The notes under the pieces were generated by a model, which was not told the origin of the DNA, did not search any database, and worked only from the letters and a program-made list of their open reading frames with translations. Below, piece by piece: positions 6,807-14,886 of a DNA stretch of 64,000 nucleotides (within the stretch, counting starts at the first letter, position 1; each line of letters opens with the position of its first letter). The stretch is from contig NZ_LMND01000035.1 in NCBI RefSeq assembly GCF_001423265.1, forward strand, positions 126,639 to 190,638, in the 5' to 3' direction. Origin of the DNA: Methylobacterium sp. Leaf108 (GTDB lineage Bacteria; Pseudomonadota; Alphaproteobacteria; Rhizobiales; Beijerinckiaceae). The position numbers were made by a program, and so were the translations under genes.

Positions 6807-9794
6807 TTGCTCGCTACGCTCAATTCTGGATCCCGTTGGCACCGATGGGACCCCCACATTCACGCACCCGGCACCATCATGAACGACCAATTCCGGGGCG
6901 AGAACCGCGCCTCGGAATACGTGCGCCTGTTGAACGAAGCGTCGCCAGAGATCCATGCAATCGGCGTTACCGACTACTACGTCCTGGACACCTATGAAGA
7001 GATCTGCGCACGGCGCGCCGAGCTCTCCCGCTGCGCTCTGATATTCCCAAACGTTGAGCTTCGACTGGGCCTTCAGACCGTGAAGGGCCGGTTCATCAAC
7101 CTACACTTGCTGATCTCGCCGGATGGCGCAGATCACGTTGCCTCGGCCAAGCGTTTCTTAGAGCAGCTTACCTTCGAGGCACACGGTGACACCTATCGAT
7201 GCCGGCGCGACGAGCTAATAAGGTTGGGCCGCGCTGCTGATCCATCAAAAGTGTCCGAGCTTGCTGCGCTGTCGCACGGCGCCCTACAGTTCAAGGTTGA
7301 GTTCAGTCAGCTCCGTACCGCGTACGGGAAGAGCGATTGGGCGAACACGAATGTCCTCATCGCGGTTTCTGGGACCGAGACCGACGGGACTTCAGGCATG
7401 CGGAACGCTGCCGACCAGACGTTGCGCGAGGAGATGGAGCACTTCGCCGATGTCATCTTCGCTAGCAGCGGCGCCCAGCGTGACTTCTGGCTCGCCCGAA
7501 AGACCGCGAGTGAGGGCGAGCTGAAGCAGCGTTACCGCGGCCTGAAGCCCTGTCTCCACGGCTGCGATGCACATGCTCTGGCAACCGTCGGCCTACCTGA
7601 CGCGGACCGCTACTCCTGGATCAAGGGCGATGTCCGGTTTGATGCCTTGCGGCAGGCCTGCATCGATCCCGCGGGGCGCACCTATGTCGGATCGGCCGCG
7701 CCGGTTGGCAGTGTAGGGTCGGAAGTCATCAGGCGGGTTGAGATCCTGAACACAGATTGGGCGCAGACTTCGGTGATCGAACTCAACCCTGGACTTGTGA
7801 CAATCATCGGCGCGCGAGGGTCTGGGAAGACCGCGCTGGCTGACATGATCGCTGCCGGTTGCGACGCGCTTCCAAACCGCTTGAGCCCGGCCTCTTTCAT
7901 GGCGCGCGCTCAGAACCGCAATGTCCGAACCGGAGCGCGGTCTAATCTACTGGGAGGGGCTGCGGTCCGGATCGAGTGGGATGACGACGACATTGTTGAG
8001 CGTCCGATTGACGGAACCTGGGTAGCATCATCAAGCGATTTCCCCCGCGCGCGATACCTCTCCCAGCAATTCGTCGAGGAGCTTTGTTCGTCTGACGGCA
8101 TGACGGACGAGCTGGTTGGAGAAATCGAACGCGTCATTTTCGCATCCCATTCGCTTGTGGATCGAGACGGCGCCATCAATTTCGACGATATGCGAGACGA
8201 AGCGACGGCCCGGTTTGCACAGGCGCGGAGGCGCGCAGAGGATGCCGTTGCCAATATATCCGAAGAGATTAACACCGAGCTGGAGAAGCAGCGGCAGCTT
8301 ACTGACTTGCAGGGGCATGCCAAACGGCGCGCGATAATAATCGAGTCCTTGGAGGCTGACCGCAAGAAACTGGTCACAACAGGCAGCGAGGATCGGGTGC
8401 AGCGTCTTGCCGAACTGACTGCAGCGGCCGACTACGCGCGAGGACAGATCAGGGCGTGGAACGCTCGGAAGAGTGCCGTTGCAATTCTGCAGGACGAGGT
8501 CAGGCATTTTCAGAACGTTGGCGCTCTGACGGCGCTGGCTCAATCCAAGGCGAGACATCGTGCTGCTGCTCTGGAAGAGACCGACTGGTCTGCATTCCTG
8601 CTTGAGTACGCCGGCGATGTTGATTCTACACTAACCAACCGGGCATCAGCCGCTCAGAAAAGTTCGGATAGTTGGCGGGGTAAGGCCGTCTCCGTCGTCG
8701 ACCTACGGACGGCCTTGATCGCGCCTAACGCTGACCTCTCGCGGGAAAGTTTGGCAATCCTTGACGCCGAGATCGGCCGTATCCAAGCGCAGATCAACAC
8801 GGACTCGACCACTGCGGCGCGGTACGCGGCGGTTTCAAAGAAAGTTGACGAGGAGCGAGCTGCTCTGAACCAGCTCAACGACAGGATCACGGACGCTCTG
8901 CAGGCGAGTACCCGCGCCGGCGAACTGCGAAACACCAGGAACGAGACCTATCGAGAGATTTTCAAGTCAATCGTTCAAGAACAGGAGACGCTCCGGGGGC
9001 TGTACGCCCCACTGACCGAGCGTCTCTCAGCCGCCTCGAAAACGGTTGCAAAGCTCTCGTTTTCCGTGAACCGTAACGTTGACCTTGATAGCTGGGCCGC
9101 TAAGGGCGAGAAACTTTTCGATCTAAGGGGAGGAGACTTCAAGGGTCGTGGCACACTCCGAGAGTATGCCGAGAAAGCCCTGCGATCAGCTTGGGAAGAA
9201 GGCGACGAGCAGGCCGTGTTCGGGGCGATCTCCGATTTCCTATCTCAACATCAGCGGACCCTGCTAGATCTAGCCAACGTCCCACGTGCCGACGCGGCGA
9301 ATTTCCGGCACTGGGCCAAGCAGTTCGCTAAATGGCTGTACGGGACCTCGCACATCACACTGACCTACAGCATCGATTATGACGGCATCGACATCCGGCA
9401 CTTGTCGCCGGGGACCCGCGGTATCGTTCTCCTGCTGCTGTACCTTGCTCTAGACGACACCGACACGCGGCCGCTAATTATCGATCAACCAGAAGAAAAT
9501 CTTGATCCGAAAAGCATTTACGACGAGTTGGTTCAGCTTTTCATGACAGCGAAGAATATGCGTCAAGTAATTATGGTGACTCACAACGCCAATCTTGTGA
9601 TAAATACAGACGCCGATCAGATCATAGTTGCTAAAGCTGGACCGCATAAGCGTGGTCATCTTCCGCCTATTACCTACAACTCTGGCGGACTCGAAGAACT
9701 GGGTATCCGCACAGCTGTGTGCGGTATTCTTGAAGGCGGCGAGATTGCCTTCAAGGAGCGTGCGCGACGGCTGCGTGTCGCTTTGGATAGGTAG
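6807..9794 (+). CDS. PHP-domain / SMC-like AAA ATPase (TrlF/Ppl type)
   Basis: This is a 995-residue fusion. Residues 1-290 form a PHP-type metal-dependent phosphoesterase domain (WDPHIHAPGT with His17 and His19; GVTDYY; PNVELRL; HGCDAH near 250). Residues 320-995 form an SMC/Rad50-like ATPase: Walker A GARGSGKT at 335-342, a long coiled-coil region about 455-780, an ABC-like signature LSPGTRG near 866-872, Walker B LIIDQPEENLD near 890-900 and the switch MVTHNAN. NCBI names such proteins TrlF-family AAA-like ATPases, and the PHP-ATPase architecture matches the single-gene anti-phage system Ppl. Nucleic-acid cleavage gated by ATP is inferred. The start is a TTG; no better start fits the conserved N-terminus. 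GC is low relative to the backbone. Confidence 0.85.
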   Translation: MLATLNSGSRWHRWDPHIHAPGTIMNDQFRGENRASEYVRLLNEASPEIHAIGVTDYYVLDTYEEICARRAELSRCALIFPNVELRLGLQTVKGRFINLHLLISPDGADHVASAKRFLEQLTFEAHGDTYRCRRDELIRLGRAADPSKVSELAALSHGALQFKVEFSQLRTAYGKSDWANTNVLIAVSGTETDGTSGMRNAADQTLREEMEHFADVIFASSGAQRDFWLARKTASEGELKQRYRGLKPCLHGCDAHALATVGLPDADRYSWIKGDVRFDALRQACIDPAGRTYVGSAAPVGSVGSEVIRRVEILNTDWAQTSVIELNPGLVTIIGARGSGKTALADMIAAGCDALPNRLSPASFMARAQNRNVRTGARSNLLGGAAVRIEWDDDDIVERPIDGTWVASSSDFPRARYLSQQFVEELCSSDGMTDELVGEIERVIFASHSLVDRDGAINFDDMRDEATARFAQARRRAEDAVANISEEINTELEKQRQLTDLQGHAKRRAIIIESLEADRKKLVTTGSEDRVQRLAELTAAADYARGQIRAWNARKSAVAILQDEVRHFQNVGALTALAQSKARHRAAALEETDWSAFLLEYAGDVDSTLTNRASAAQKSSDSWRGKAVSVVDLRTALIAPNADLSRESLAILDAEIGRIQAQINTDSTTAARYAAVSKKVDEERAALNQLNDRITDALQASTRAGELRNTRNETYREIFKSIVQEQETLRGLYAPLTERLSAASKTVAKLSFSVNRNVDLDSWAAKGEKLFDLRGGDFKGRGTLREYAEKALRSAWEEGDEQAVFGAISDFLSQHQRTLLDLANVPRADAANFRHWAKQFAKWLYGTSHITLTYSIDYDGIDIRHLSPGTRGIVLLLLYLALDDTDTRPLIIDQPEENLDPKSIYDELVQLFMTAKNMRQVIMVTHNANLVINTDADQIIVAKAGPHKRGHLPPITYNSGGLEELGIRTAVCGILEGGEIAFKERARRLRVALDR

Positions 9795-10268
9795 CGATTT
9801 GTCGAGCGAATTAGCAATTGATAGCAAACATCTAATGGCTGCATTAGAGGAAGCGCCATGACTTTGCCGACGTTTGATTTTGGCGTGAAGCTGAACGTTC
9901 GGATTTTGGCGATGATCTGCTGTCGGCTTGTGGCGTAAAGCGGTTTCTATATTCCCCTTGTGCCAGCTTATTTAGTTGCCGCAGGTAAGTCTGTCCCCGT
10001 CGGGGCTGAGCGACAGCTCGCGGGTGTCCGTGATGCCGCTATCCCGGCAGAAGATGGATACGCGGACCGCTCAACTTTCAAACACTTGGCCTGGGCTGTT
10101 TCGGGTAGCTTTCTTGGATGTGGGCGAGACGGTTGACAGTCATCCCGTCGGGAGCTTGTCACCTTTGTTCTCGCTGACCAAATAGTAGGAGGGGGTCGGT
10201 CTGTCGGAAGGACGTTCGCCATGAATTCTGCGATGATGCTCCCTTGAGGGCGCTCCTCTGCCTTGGGC
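9795..10268. other. 474-base gene-free stretch with the right-hand direct repeat
   Basis: This lies between the ends of the PHP-ATPase gene and a minus-strand gene, so the genes converge. No convincing coding frame is present. The AT-rich first 150 bases have the composition of the ATPase gene; from about 9960 GC rises toward the backbone level. It contains the second copy of the 28-bp direct repeat. Confidence 0.5.
10065..10092 (+). repeat. 28-bp direct repeat, right copy
   Basis: This is the second copy of the element at 3993-4020, differing at three positions. It lies 271 bases beyond the end of the PHP-ATPase gene, near the place where GC composition returns toward that of the neighbours. 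Confidence 0.6.
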
Positions 10269-10733
10269 TCAGCTGCGGTAGTGCACGTCGGATCGCACGA
10301 CGTGGCGCTGTTCAGTCAGGCCAAATCGCCGGACGAGTTCGGCGACCGTGTCGGGCCGTTGAAGCCGCCGGTCGGCGTAGAGGGTGAACAACACGGCCGG
10401 CCGCATGTAGACGACACGCCCGCGCGGGAAGACCTCGTACTCATGCGCAGCGATTGCGGCGGGCAGGCCCTGGCGGCGCAGAGCCGTGGCTCCGAGCCGC
10501 CGCCATCCCTCCCAGACTTCGTTGTGCCCGTGGGGATGGGTGAGGCAGTCGCCGTAGCTTTCCGCTTCCGCCAAGGGTGTGCGGTGAGTGACGAGCACGG
10601 TTCTGTCGTCTTCCGGCACGCCCCAGAAGATGCCGACCGACGGTACGGTCGCCGCCTTTTTCTCCGGGCATTCCGGTCTGCGTTCAGCCTCGAAGTGCAT
10701 GGAATGTCTCTCTGATCGGCGGGTGGTACTCAT
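10269..10733 (-). CDS. Protein of unknown function
   Basis: This 154-residue protein has no signal peptide or recognised domain. The central part (SVGIFWGVPEDDRTVLVTHRTPLAEAESYGDCLTHPHGHNEVW, residues about 33-75) looks well structured; the rest reads PRGRVVYM and VAELVRRFGL. The ATG overlaps the stop of the exported-protein gene upstream in an ATGA arrangement, so the pair is translationally coupled; a second Met at residue 12 (MHFEAERR) is an alternative start. I recall similar uncharacterised proteins in Methylobacterium but cannot name a family. It is the last gene of the minus-strand group 12327-10269. Confidence 0.7.
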   Translation of the reverse strand: MSTTRRSERHSMHFEAERRPECPEKKAATVPSVGIFWGVPEDDRTVLVTHRTPLAEAESYGDCLTHPHGHNEVWEGWRRLGATALRRQGLPAAIAAHEYEVFPRGRVVYMRPAVLFTLYADRRLQRPDTVAELVRRFGLTEQRHVVRSDVHYRS

Positions 10734-11266
10734 GGCCTCAGGATGTCCTCGGGCCGTGTGATCGGCGTCTCCGCCGGTCCTTTCTCCTCCTGCTCCGGGT
10801 AGCCGAACCGGCGGGCAAGGTCGGTGGTGTCCTCTTGGCTGCCTGCGCCGATCGCATGGCAGACGGCGAAGTAGATCGTCGCCGCCGTCTCCAGCACGCC
10901 CGGCGGTCCGAACGCGGCGTTGATCGGCAGGTACTCCGCGGCCCAGCGACCCTGTGCATCGCGATCGATAAGTGCCGGCTTCGACTTGGAGCAGAAGACG
11001 TAGCTGGTTCTCGCTTGCCCGCCCTGCCGCTGTGTCTTGCGGGCGTAGTTGCTGTCCGGGTGGTGGGACTGCCAGCCCTCGAGCACGACCTTGAACAACG
11101 CCCCCATCTTCGCGGTGCCGGCCAGATCTTTCTCCTCGACGCTGAACCAGTTGCAGGTGCTCATGTGGCAGCGCCCGGGGATCAGCTCGGCCGCGTTGGT
11201 CGGGGCAGGTGTCAGGCTTAGGCAGGCGAGGAGGGCCGCGAGCTTTCGTGTCGTTGGTCTGTGCAT
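10730..11266 (-). CDS. Exported protein with four cysteines, unknown function
   Basis: This 178-residue protein starts at the ATG at 11266. A signal peptide is clear (residues 1-25, cleavage near TNA-AEL). The mature part has paired cysteines (GRCHMSTCNW) and later single ones (VFCSKSK, AVCHAIG), suggesting disulfides in the periplasm. No known domain is recognised. The frame extends upstream of the chosen start, but that part reads as non-coding. It is coupled by a 4-base overlap to the next gene, and a related-looking exported protein gene lies 44 bases upstream. Function is not predictable from sequence. Confidence 0.7.
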   Translation of the reverse strand: MHRPTTRKLAALLACLSLTPAPTNAAELIPGRCHMSTCNWFSVEEKDLAGTAKMGALFKVVLEGWQSHHPDSNYARKTQRQGGQARTSYVFCSKSKPALIDRDAQGRWAAEYLPINAAFGPPGVLETAATIYFAVCHAIGAGSQEDTTDLARRFGYPEQEEKGPAETPITRPEDILRP

Positions 11267-11310
11267 GGGGCCGCTCCAATCATGGTGCTGAAAGTGCTCG
11301 TGGGGCATCG

Positions 11311-11805
11311 TCAAAACACGAACTTCCAGTCGAAGCGGCGAACACGAGCGGCCGTGTCGGTGAGGTGGGCCGTGCACAGGATGACGATGTCCTGCTTGAT
11401 CGGCGTTGTCCCCGCCCGCACCGGGTTCGGCTTGACCATGAAGCACAGGCCGGTGGCCGGCCAATGCCGTTGGCTGTCGGGGTTCCCCACCGGCATCAGC
11501 GTCACCGAGGTCAGGCGCAGGGCGTAGCCGTAGGCGTTCTCCATGTCGGGTGCCTGGGCGGTCGCGAACGCCACCACCGTCTTCACGCCGGCCTTGGCCT
11601 CGTCGTAGCCGGTGACGAGTGTGATCTCGCCCTGGCCGTCGTCGACGAGCCGGAAGTCGTGGTTGCAGCGACAAACCTGGCCGTCGACCTTGAGGTCGAG
11701 GCACAACCCCGCCTTTGTCTCGTCGACCGGCGGATTGGCGTGGGCCGCCGGGGCGGCAAGGAGCAGGGCAAGCGTCAGGGTTGCACGCGGCAGCAGGGTG
11801 CGCAT
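11311..11805 (-). CDS. Exported Cys-containing protein, unknown function
   Basis: This 164-residue protein has a strong signal peptide (residues 1-24, cleavage at AHA-NPP). The mature domain carries GLCLDLKVDGQVCRCNHDF near the N-terminus and further cysteines in GLCFMVKP and VILCTAHLTD, so it probably forms disulfides in the periplasm. No family is recognised. It belongs to a run of four minus-strand genes (12327 to 10269), three of which encode exported proteins with several cysteines, which suggests an envelope role for the group (inference). Confidence 0.7.
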   Translation of the reverse strand: MRTLLPRATLTLALLLAAPAAHANPPVDETKAGLCLDLKVDGQVCRCNHDFRLVDDGQGEITLVTGYDEAKAGVKTVVAFATAQAPDMENAYGYALRLTSVTLMPVGNPDSQRHWPATGLCFMVKPNPVRAGTTPIKQDIVILCTAHLTDTAARVRRFDWKFVF

Positions 11806-11907
11806 GGGGCGGCTCCGTTTCGGAGGCAGGAGAGAGGGTGGACCGGGGGGCGGCCAGTCGCGGCAGTGGACGAACGCGGCTGTGGTCGCGCTCGGCCCTA
11901 GTCCGGA

Positions 11908-12327
11908 TCAGCGGCGCTTGAGCGCTCCGGCGAAATCGCAGGACATTCCGTGGTAGTCGCTGCAGTTCTGCGCCGACATCGTCACGCGGCTGCGATCGGG
12001 GCTGAAGCGCAGCGTCACCTCGCAGGTCTGCTCGCTGCCCTCACCCTTCTGGCGCAGTCGCAGGGTGCCGGGATTGATCAGGGTGGCCAGTCCACCCACG
12101 CTGCCGGTGCACTCGTTCGGCACGGCGGTGTCGGTGGTGACGTAATACTCGGGCCGGTTCGGTTCGGTCGAAACGTCGGCGACGCGCAGGGTGAGGAGCC
12201 CTTCGCCGCGGCCCTGGAAGCGGCCTTCGAGACGCGGTTCAGATTGGGCCTGCTCGGAGAAGCACAGCAGAGCCAAGAGGGCGGCGTGGAAGGTGCCGCG
12301 GGTGAGGGCGGGAGTGGGCAGCGACAT
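11908..12327 (-). CDS. Exported small protein, unknown function
   Basis: This 139-residue protein has an N-terminal hydrophobic segment (about 13-25) and a likely cleavage site at AQS-EPR. The mature part contains LTLRVADVSTEPNRPEYYV, NECTGSVGG, EQTCEVTLRFSPD and NCSDYHGMSC, giving four cysteines, a possible two-disulfide beta-rich fold. No recognised domain is present. It is the first gene of the four-gene minus-strand group, with 102 bases to the next gene. The start is an ATG 16 bases inside a slightly longer intergenic region without a strong ribosome-binding site. Confidence 0.65.
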   Translation of the reverse strand: MSLPTPALTRGTFHAALLALLCFSEQAQSEPRLEGRFQGRGEGLLTLRVADVSTEPNRPEYYVTTDTAVPNECTGSVGGLATLINPGTLRLRQKGEGSEQTCEVTLRFSPDRSRVTMSAQNCSDYHGMSCDFAGALKRR

Positions 12328-12405
12328 GATGACGAAGTCCCGTCGGGGCTCGAACGAGCCGGGACTAGGGATTCACGTAGACCCCCCTCGGAATTTACAG
12401 CTGAG

Positions 12406-12448
12406 CGCAGATTGTGGGTGCGGCTGGCGGTCGCATCCACAATCTGCG
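12406..12448. repeat. Strong inverted repeat (hairpin) below the nuclease module
   Basis: This has perfect 12-base arms, CGCAGATTGTGG (12406-12417) and its reverse complement (12437-12448). The stem extends by four more pairs (TGCG/CGCA) across a single mismatch, around a 9-base loop. It lies 19 bases beyond the stop of the PD-(D/E)XK-like gene. There is no U-run on either side, so it is not a textbook terminator; it could be a terminator, a protein-binding palindrome or a mobile-element remnant. Confidence 0.7.
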
Positions 12449-12467
12449 AGCGTGTCGAGACGATTAG

Positions 12468-13511
12468 CTACGGTCGCCGGAAGGCGTTGCTGGTGCCCGC
12501 GCCCGGGTTGCCGATGGCCCGGACTGCGAGACTGAACGGCTCTGCCTGCAGTCGGTTGAGGTGCCCGCCGAGGATGCCATTGCGCTGGTTGGCGTCGAAG
12601 CCGAACACGACGAGCCGTGGGCGCGGGTCGACCCGCAAACACCGCTTTCCCTTGGCGACTTCTGCTGCCAACGGATCGCGCCGCCAGAGATCGGCCTCCG
12701 ATACGCCTGTGGTTCCCTGCACCCGCTGGCGCAGGGCGTCGAGCCGAGTGAGGTCTTGGCACAGCGCCTGGTAGCCGGCGACGAGCCGATCGGCTTCCCG
12801 GGTCAGGGTCTCTGTGTAGCGCGCCACCTGCTCGACGATCGCTGGCACGTTGTCCGGCGCGGCGCGCAGTTCTGGATTCGCGGCGATCTTAGCCTCGTGG
12901 AACACCAGCCACGCCTCGTCTGGGTTGCCCCTCTCCTCCAGGCTCGCCACGTCGAGCCGGTCCTGCCTCTGGGTTGGGGACGCGACTGCCGTGCCGTCTA
13001 GTAGCGCCGCGTCGGCCTCGACACCCTCGTTGTTGTGCTCGTCGTTCCCCGTGGTGGTGTTGCCGGGTGTGGAACCCGTCAGCGCAATCTCGACATCGAT
13101 CACGTTGGTGGCGTTGCGCAGCAGCCGGTGCAGGCCAGTCTTCTCCAGGCCTGCCAGTGCGGAAGCGGCCCGAAGCATCTCGGCCAAGGTCGCGGGACCG
13201 GCATAGTCCGTCCATACGGCGCTGGCCGGGTCGATCCCGAAGCCCCCTGCCGGGTCGAGCCGAACCGTCGTTTGGCGCTGGCGCAGGAGATACTTGGCGT
13301 GCGTCTCCGCCGTGACCGTGCCGTTCGGGAAGGTGACGCGGAAGATCGAGGCGCCGCGGTGGTAGACGTTCACTGCCTCGCGCCGCACCGCCAGGATCAG
13401 GTCGGGGTGAGCGAGCACGTCCTGCCACCAACCTGCCCGTTCCGCCAAGGCCTCCAGGGCGTCGATGAAGCTGGGGCTCAGGGCCCGGAAAACGGAAACT
13501 GGATTATTCAC
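12468..13511 (-). CDS. PD-(D/E)XK nuclease-like protein in RNase J-like module
   Basis: This is a 347-residue protein from a GTG whose bases overlap the stop of the upstream gene (GTGA); an in-frame TTG 18 bases earlier is less likely. The central part carries the signature of a PD-(D/E)XK nuclease: DVEIALTG, then Asp187 in RLDVASLEE, then Glu206-Ala-Lys208 in VFHEAKIAANPELR, followed by a helix QVARYTETL. A low-complexity acidic linker (about 150-180, GNTTTGNDEHNNEG) precedes it, and the C-terminal domain ends with PRPRLVVFGFD and GGHLNRLQ. I do not recognise a named family. Its coupling to an RNase J-like protein suggests the two act together on nucleic acid (inference). Confidence 0.7.
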   Translation of the reverse strand: MNNPVSVFRALSPSFIDALEALAERAGWWQDVLAHPDLILAVRREAVNVYHRGASIFRVTFPNGTVTAETHAKYLLRQRQTTVRLDPAGGFGIDPASAVWTDYAGPATLAEMLRAASALAGLEKTGLHRLLRNATNVIDVEIALTGSTPGNTTTGNDEHNNEGVEADAALLDGTAVASPTQRQDRLDVASLEERGNPDEAWLVFHEAKIAANPELRAAPDNVPAIVEQVARYTETLTREADRLVAGYQALCQDLTRLDALRQRVQGTTGVSEADLWRRDPLAAEVAKGKRCLRVDPRPRLVVFGFDANQRNGILGGHLNRLQAEPFSLAVRAIGNPGAGTSNAFRRP

Positions 13512-14758
13512 GCTGCACACTCCCACCAAGTCCCGTCCTGTTCGATGCGCACGCTTGGTCCGAACAGCGCCGGGAACTGCTCGGGTGCGAAGGTGTGAAT
13601 GGGTACGAGCCGGCGCGGGCCGATCGCCTCGACGAGGCGTCTGAGGTCCGGGATGCTTGCGTGCCCCGAGGTGTGGGCGTGAGTGAGTGGGATGGCACGG
13701 GCGGCTAGGTCAGCCGCGAGTGCCTGCCCTCGCGGCTGGCGCAGGTAGCCGTCCCACTGTGACCAGATCGCGCGTGCGTCGGTGAGGCACCCGGCCCGGT
13801 CGAGGTCGGGCAGCAGCGAGTGGCGGAACAGAAGGGCGGCCCGCGGTGCCAGGGTGGCGAGGTCCTCCGCGTAGATGCGGTTCCTGCCGTGCCGTTCGAT
13901 TAGGTCGAACCGGTTGGTCCTCTTGATGCGGACGCGCTGGTGGTGGGGCACGAAGACGGCGACGTTCGGCCAGTCGGATTGTGGGATGCGCGGATTGCCG
14001 GTCGCAGCCAGGACCTCGGCGGCGTAGAGGTCGATGACGAGGGTCCGGCCGGCACGCTTGCAGGCACGGTAGAGTGAGACCACGCGATCGATGTTCTGGG
14101 CCGAGGCCGCGACCAGGGCGAGTCCCACGGTGTCCTCGAACAAGTCGACGAAGCGGTCCTCGATCTCTACCTCGGTCGGGAAGGTGCGGTTGTCGTCGAG
14201 CCGGCCGAGGCTTGAGCCTTCCATCAGCAGGGTGTCGATGTCTTGCGGCGGCTCGCGCAGCAGTCGCTCGAACAGCGCGCCCTTGCGCCCGTGCCCGCGT
14301 AGGTCGCCCGAGTACAGCAGGCGCTGTCCGCCTGCCTCCACCAGCAGGGCGTAGGCATCGTAGGCCGAGTGGTCGACGAGGATGGGGGTAACCGTGAACG
14401 GTATGAAGGTGAGCGGCTGGCGGTCTGTAAACGTGATGGTGTTGGTGGGCACGTGGCAATCGGGGACGAAGGCGAATGCCGCCTGCAGAATACGAAGGGT
14501 GGCAGCGCCGAGCGCCACCGGCAGGTCCGGCCCGGCGAGGTGACTGAGGCCGATGTGGTCGCGGTGGCCGTGGCTGAGTACGAGAGCGAGCAGATCTGCG
14601 CCGCCGGTTAGACCATCGATCACCGGGTGGCGGCTCGTGTCCTCAGGGTCCCCGTCCAGTGGTAGGCCGAAGTCCAGTAGAAGGCGGGAACCTTCGTGCT
14701 CCAGCTCGACGCAACTGCCGCCGATCTCGTGCGCGCCGCGATGGATGCGCACCCGCAT
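13508..14758 (-). CDS. RNase J-like MBL-fold / beta-CASP metallohydrolase
   Basis: This 416-residue protein starts at the ATG at 14758, which places the conserved RIHRGAHEIGGSC at the N-terminus (a GTG at 14779 is an alternative). Metallo-beta-lactamase motifs are present: SHGHRDHIG (about 71-79, zinc ligands), VDHSAYDAY (about 132), YSGDLR (about 152) and a second-half HTSGHAS (about 355) plus VPIHTFAPEQF, as in RNase J and other beta-CASP nucleases. It lacks the C-terminal domain of housekeeping RNase J (roughly 550 residues), so it is not that enzyme. RNA or DNA processing is inferred. It is coupled by a 4-base overlap to the PD-(D/E)XK-like gene and divergent from an XRE regulator. Confidence 0.85.
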   Translation of the reverse strand: MRVRIHRGAHEIGGSCVELEHEGSRLLLDFGLPLDGDPEDTSRHPVIDGLTGGADLLALVLSHGHRDHIGLSHLAGPDLPVALGAATLRILQAAFAFVPDCHVPTNTITFTDRQPLTFIPFTVTPILVDHSAYDAYALLVEAGGQRLLYSGDLRGHGRKGALFERLLREPPQDIDTLLMEGSSLGRLDDNRTFPTEVEIEDRFVDLFEDTVGLALVAASAQNIDRVVSLYRACKRAGRTLVIDLYAAEVLAATGNPRIPQSDWPNVAVFVPHHQRVRIKRTNRFDLIERHGRNRIYAEDLATLAPRAALLFRHSLLPDLDRAGCLTDARAIWSQWDGYLRQPRGQALAADLAARAIPLTHAHTSGHASIPDLRRLVEAIGPRRLVPIHTFAPEQFPALFGPSVRIEQDGTWWECAA

Positions 14759-14836
14759 CGAAATGAAGTCCCCATACACCGCACTGATGGCGTGACGGGG
14801 ATAACCGTCTCAAGTCAGCGTCTCACGGCAATTGTG

Positions 14837-14850
14837 TCGAACATATTCGA
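14837..14850. promoter_or_regulatory. Candidate operator palindrome TCGAA-CATA-TTCGA
   Basis: This short palindrome (5-base arms, 4-base centre) lies in the gap between the RNase J-like gene and the XRE regulator gene, 37 bases before the regulator start and 79 bases before the divergent gene. Position and symmetry fit a binding site for a dimeric XRE repressor, but a single short palindrome can occur by chance. Confidence 0.35.
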
Positions 14851-14886
14851 TGGTTTCAGCCTGGGCAAGCTGGTCGCGTCCGAACC

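Noticed and set aside
9795-10268. Integrase or transposase remnant near the direct repeat
   Set aside because: No translated segment in any frame resembles a recombinase or IS transposase.
13508-14758. Housekeeping RNase J
   Set aside because: The protein is about 416 residues, lacks the C-terminal domain and lies in an accessory region beside a nuclease-like gene and an XRE regulator.
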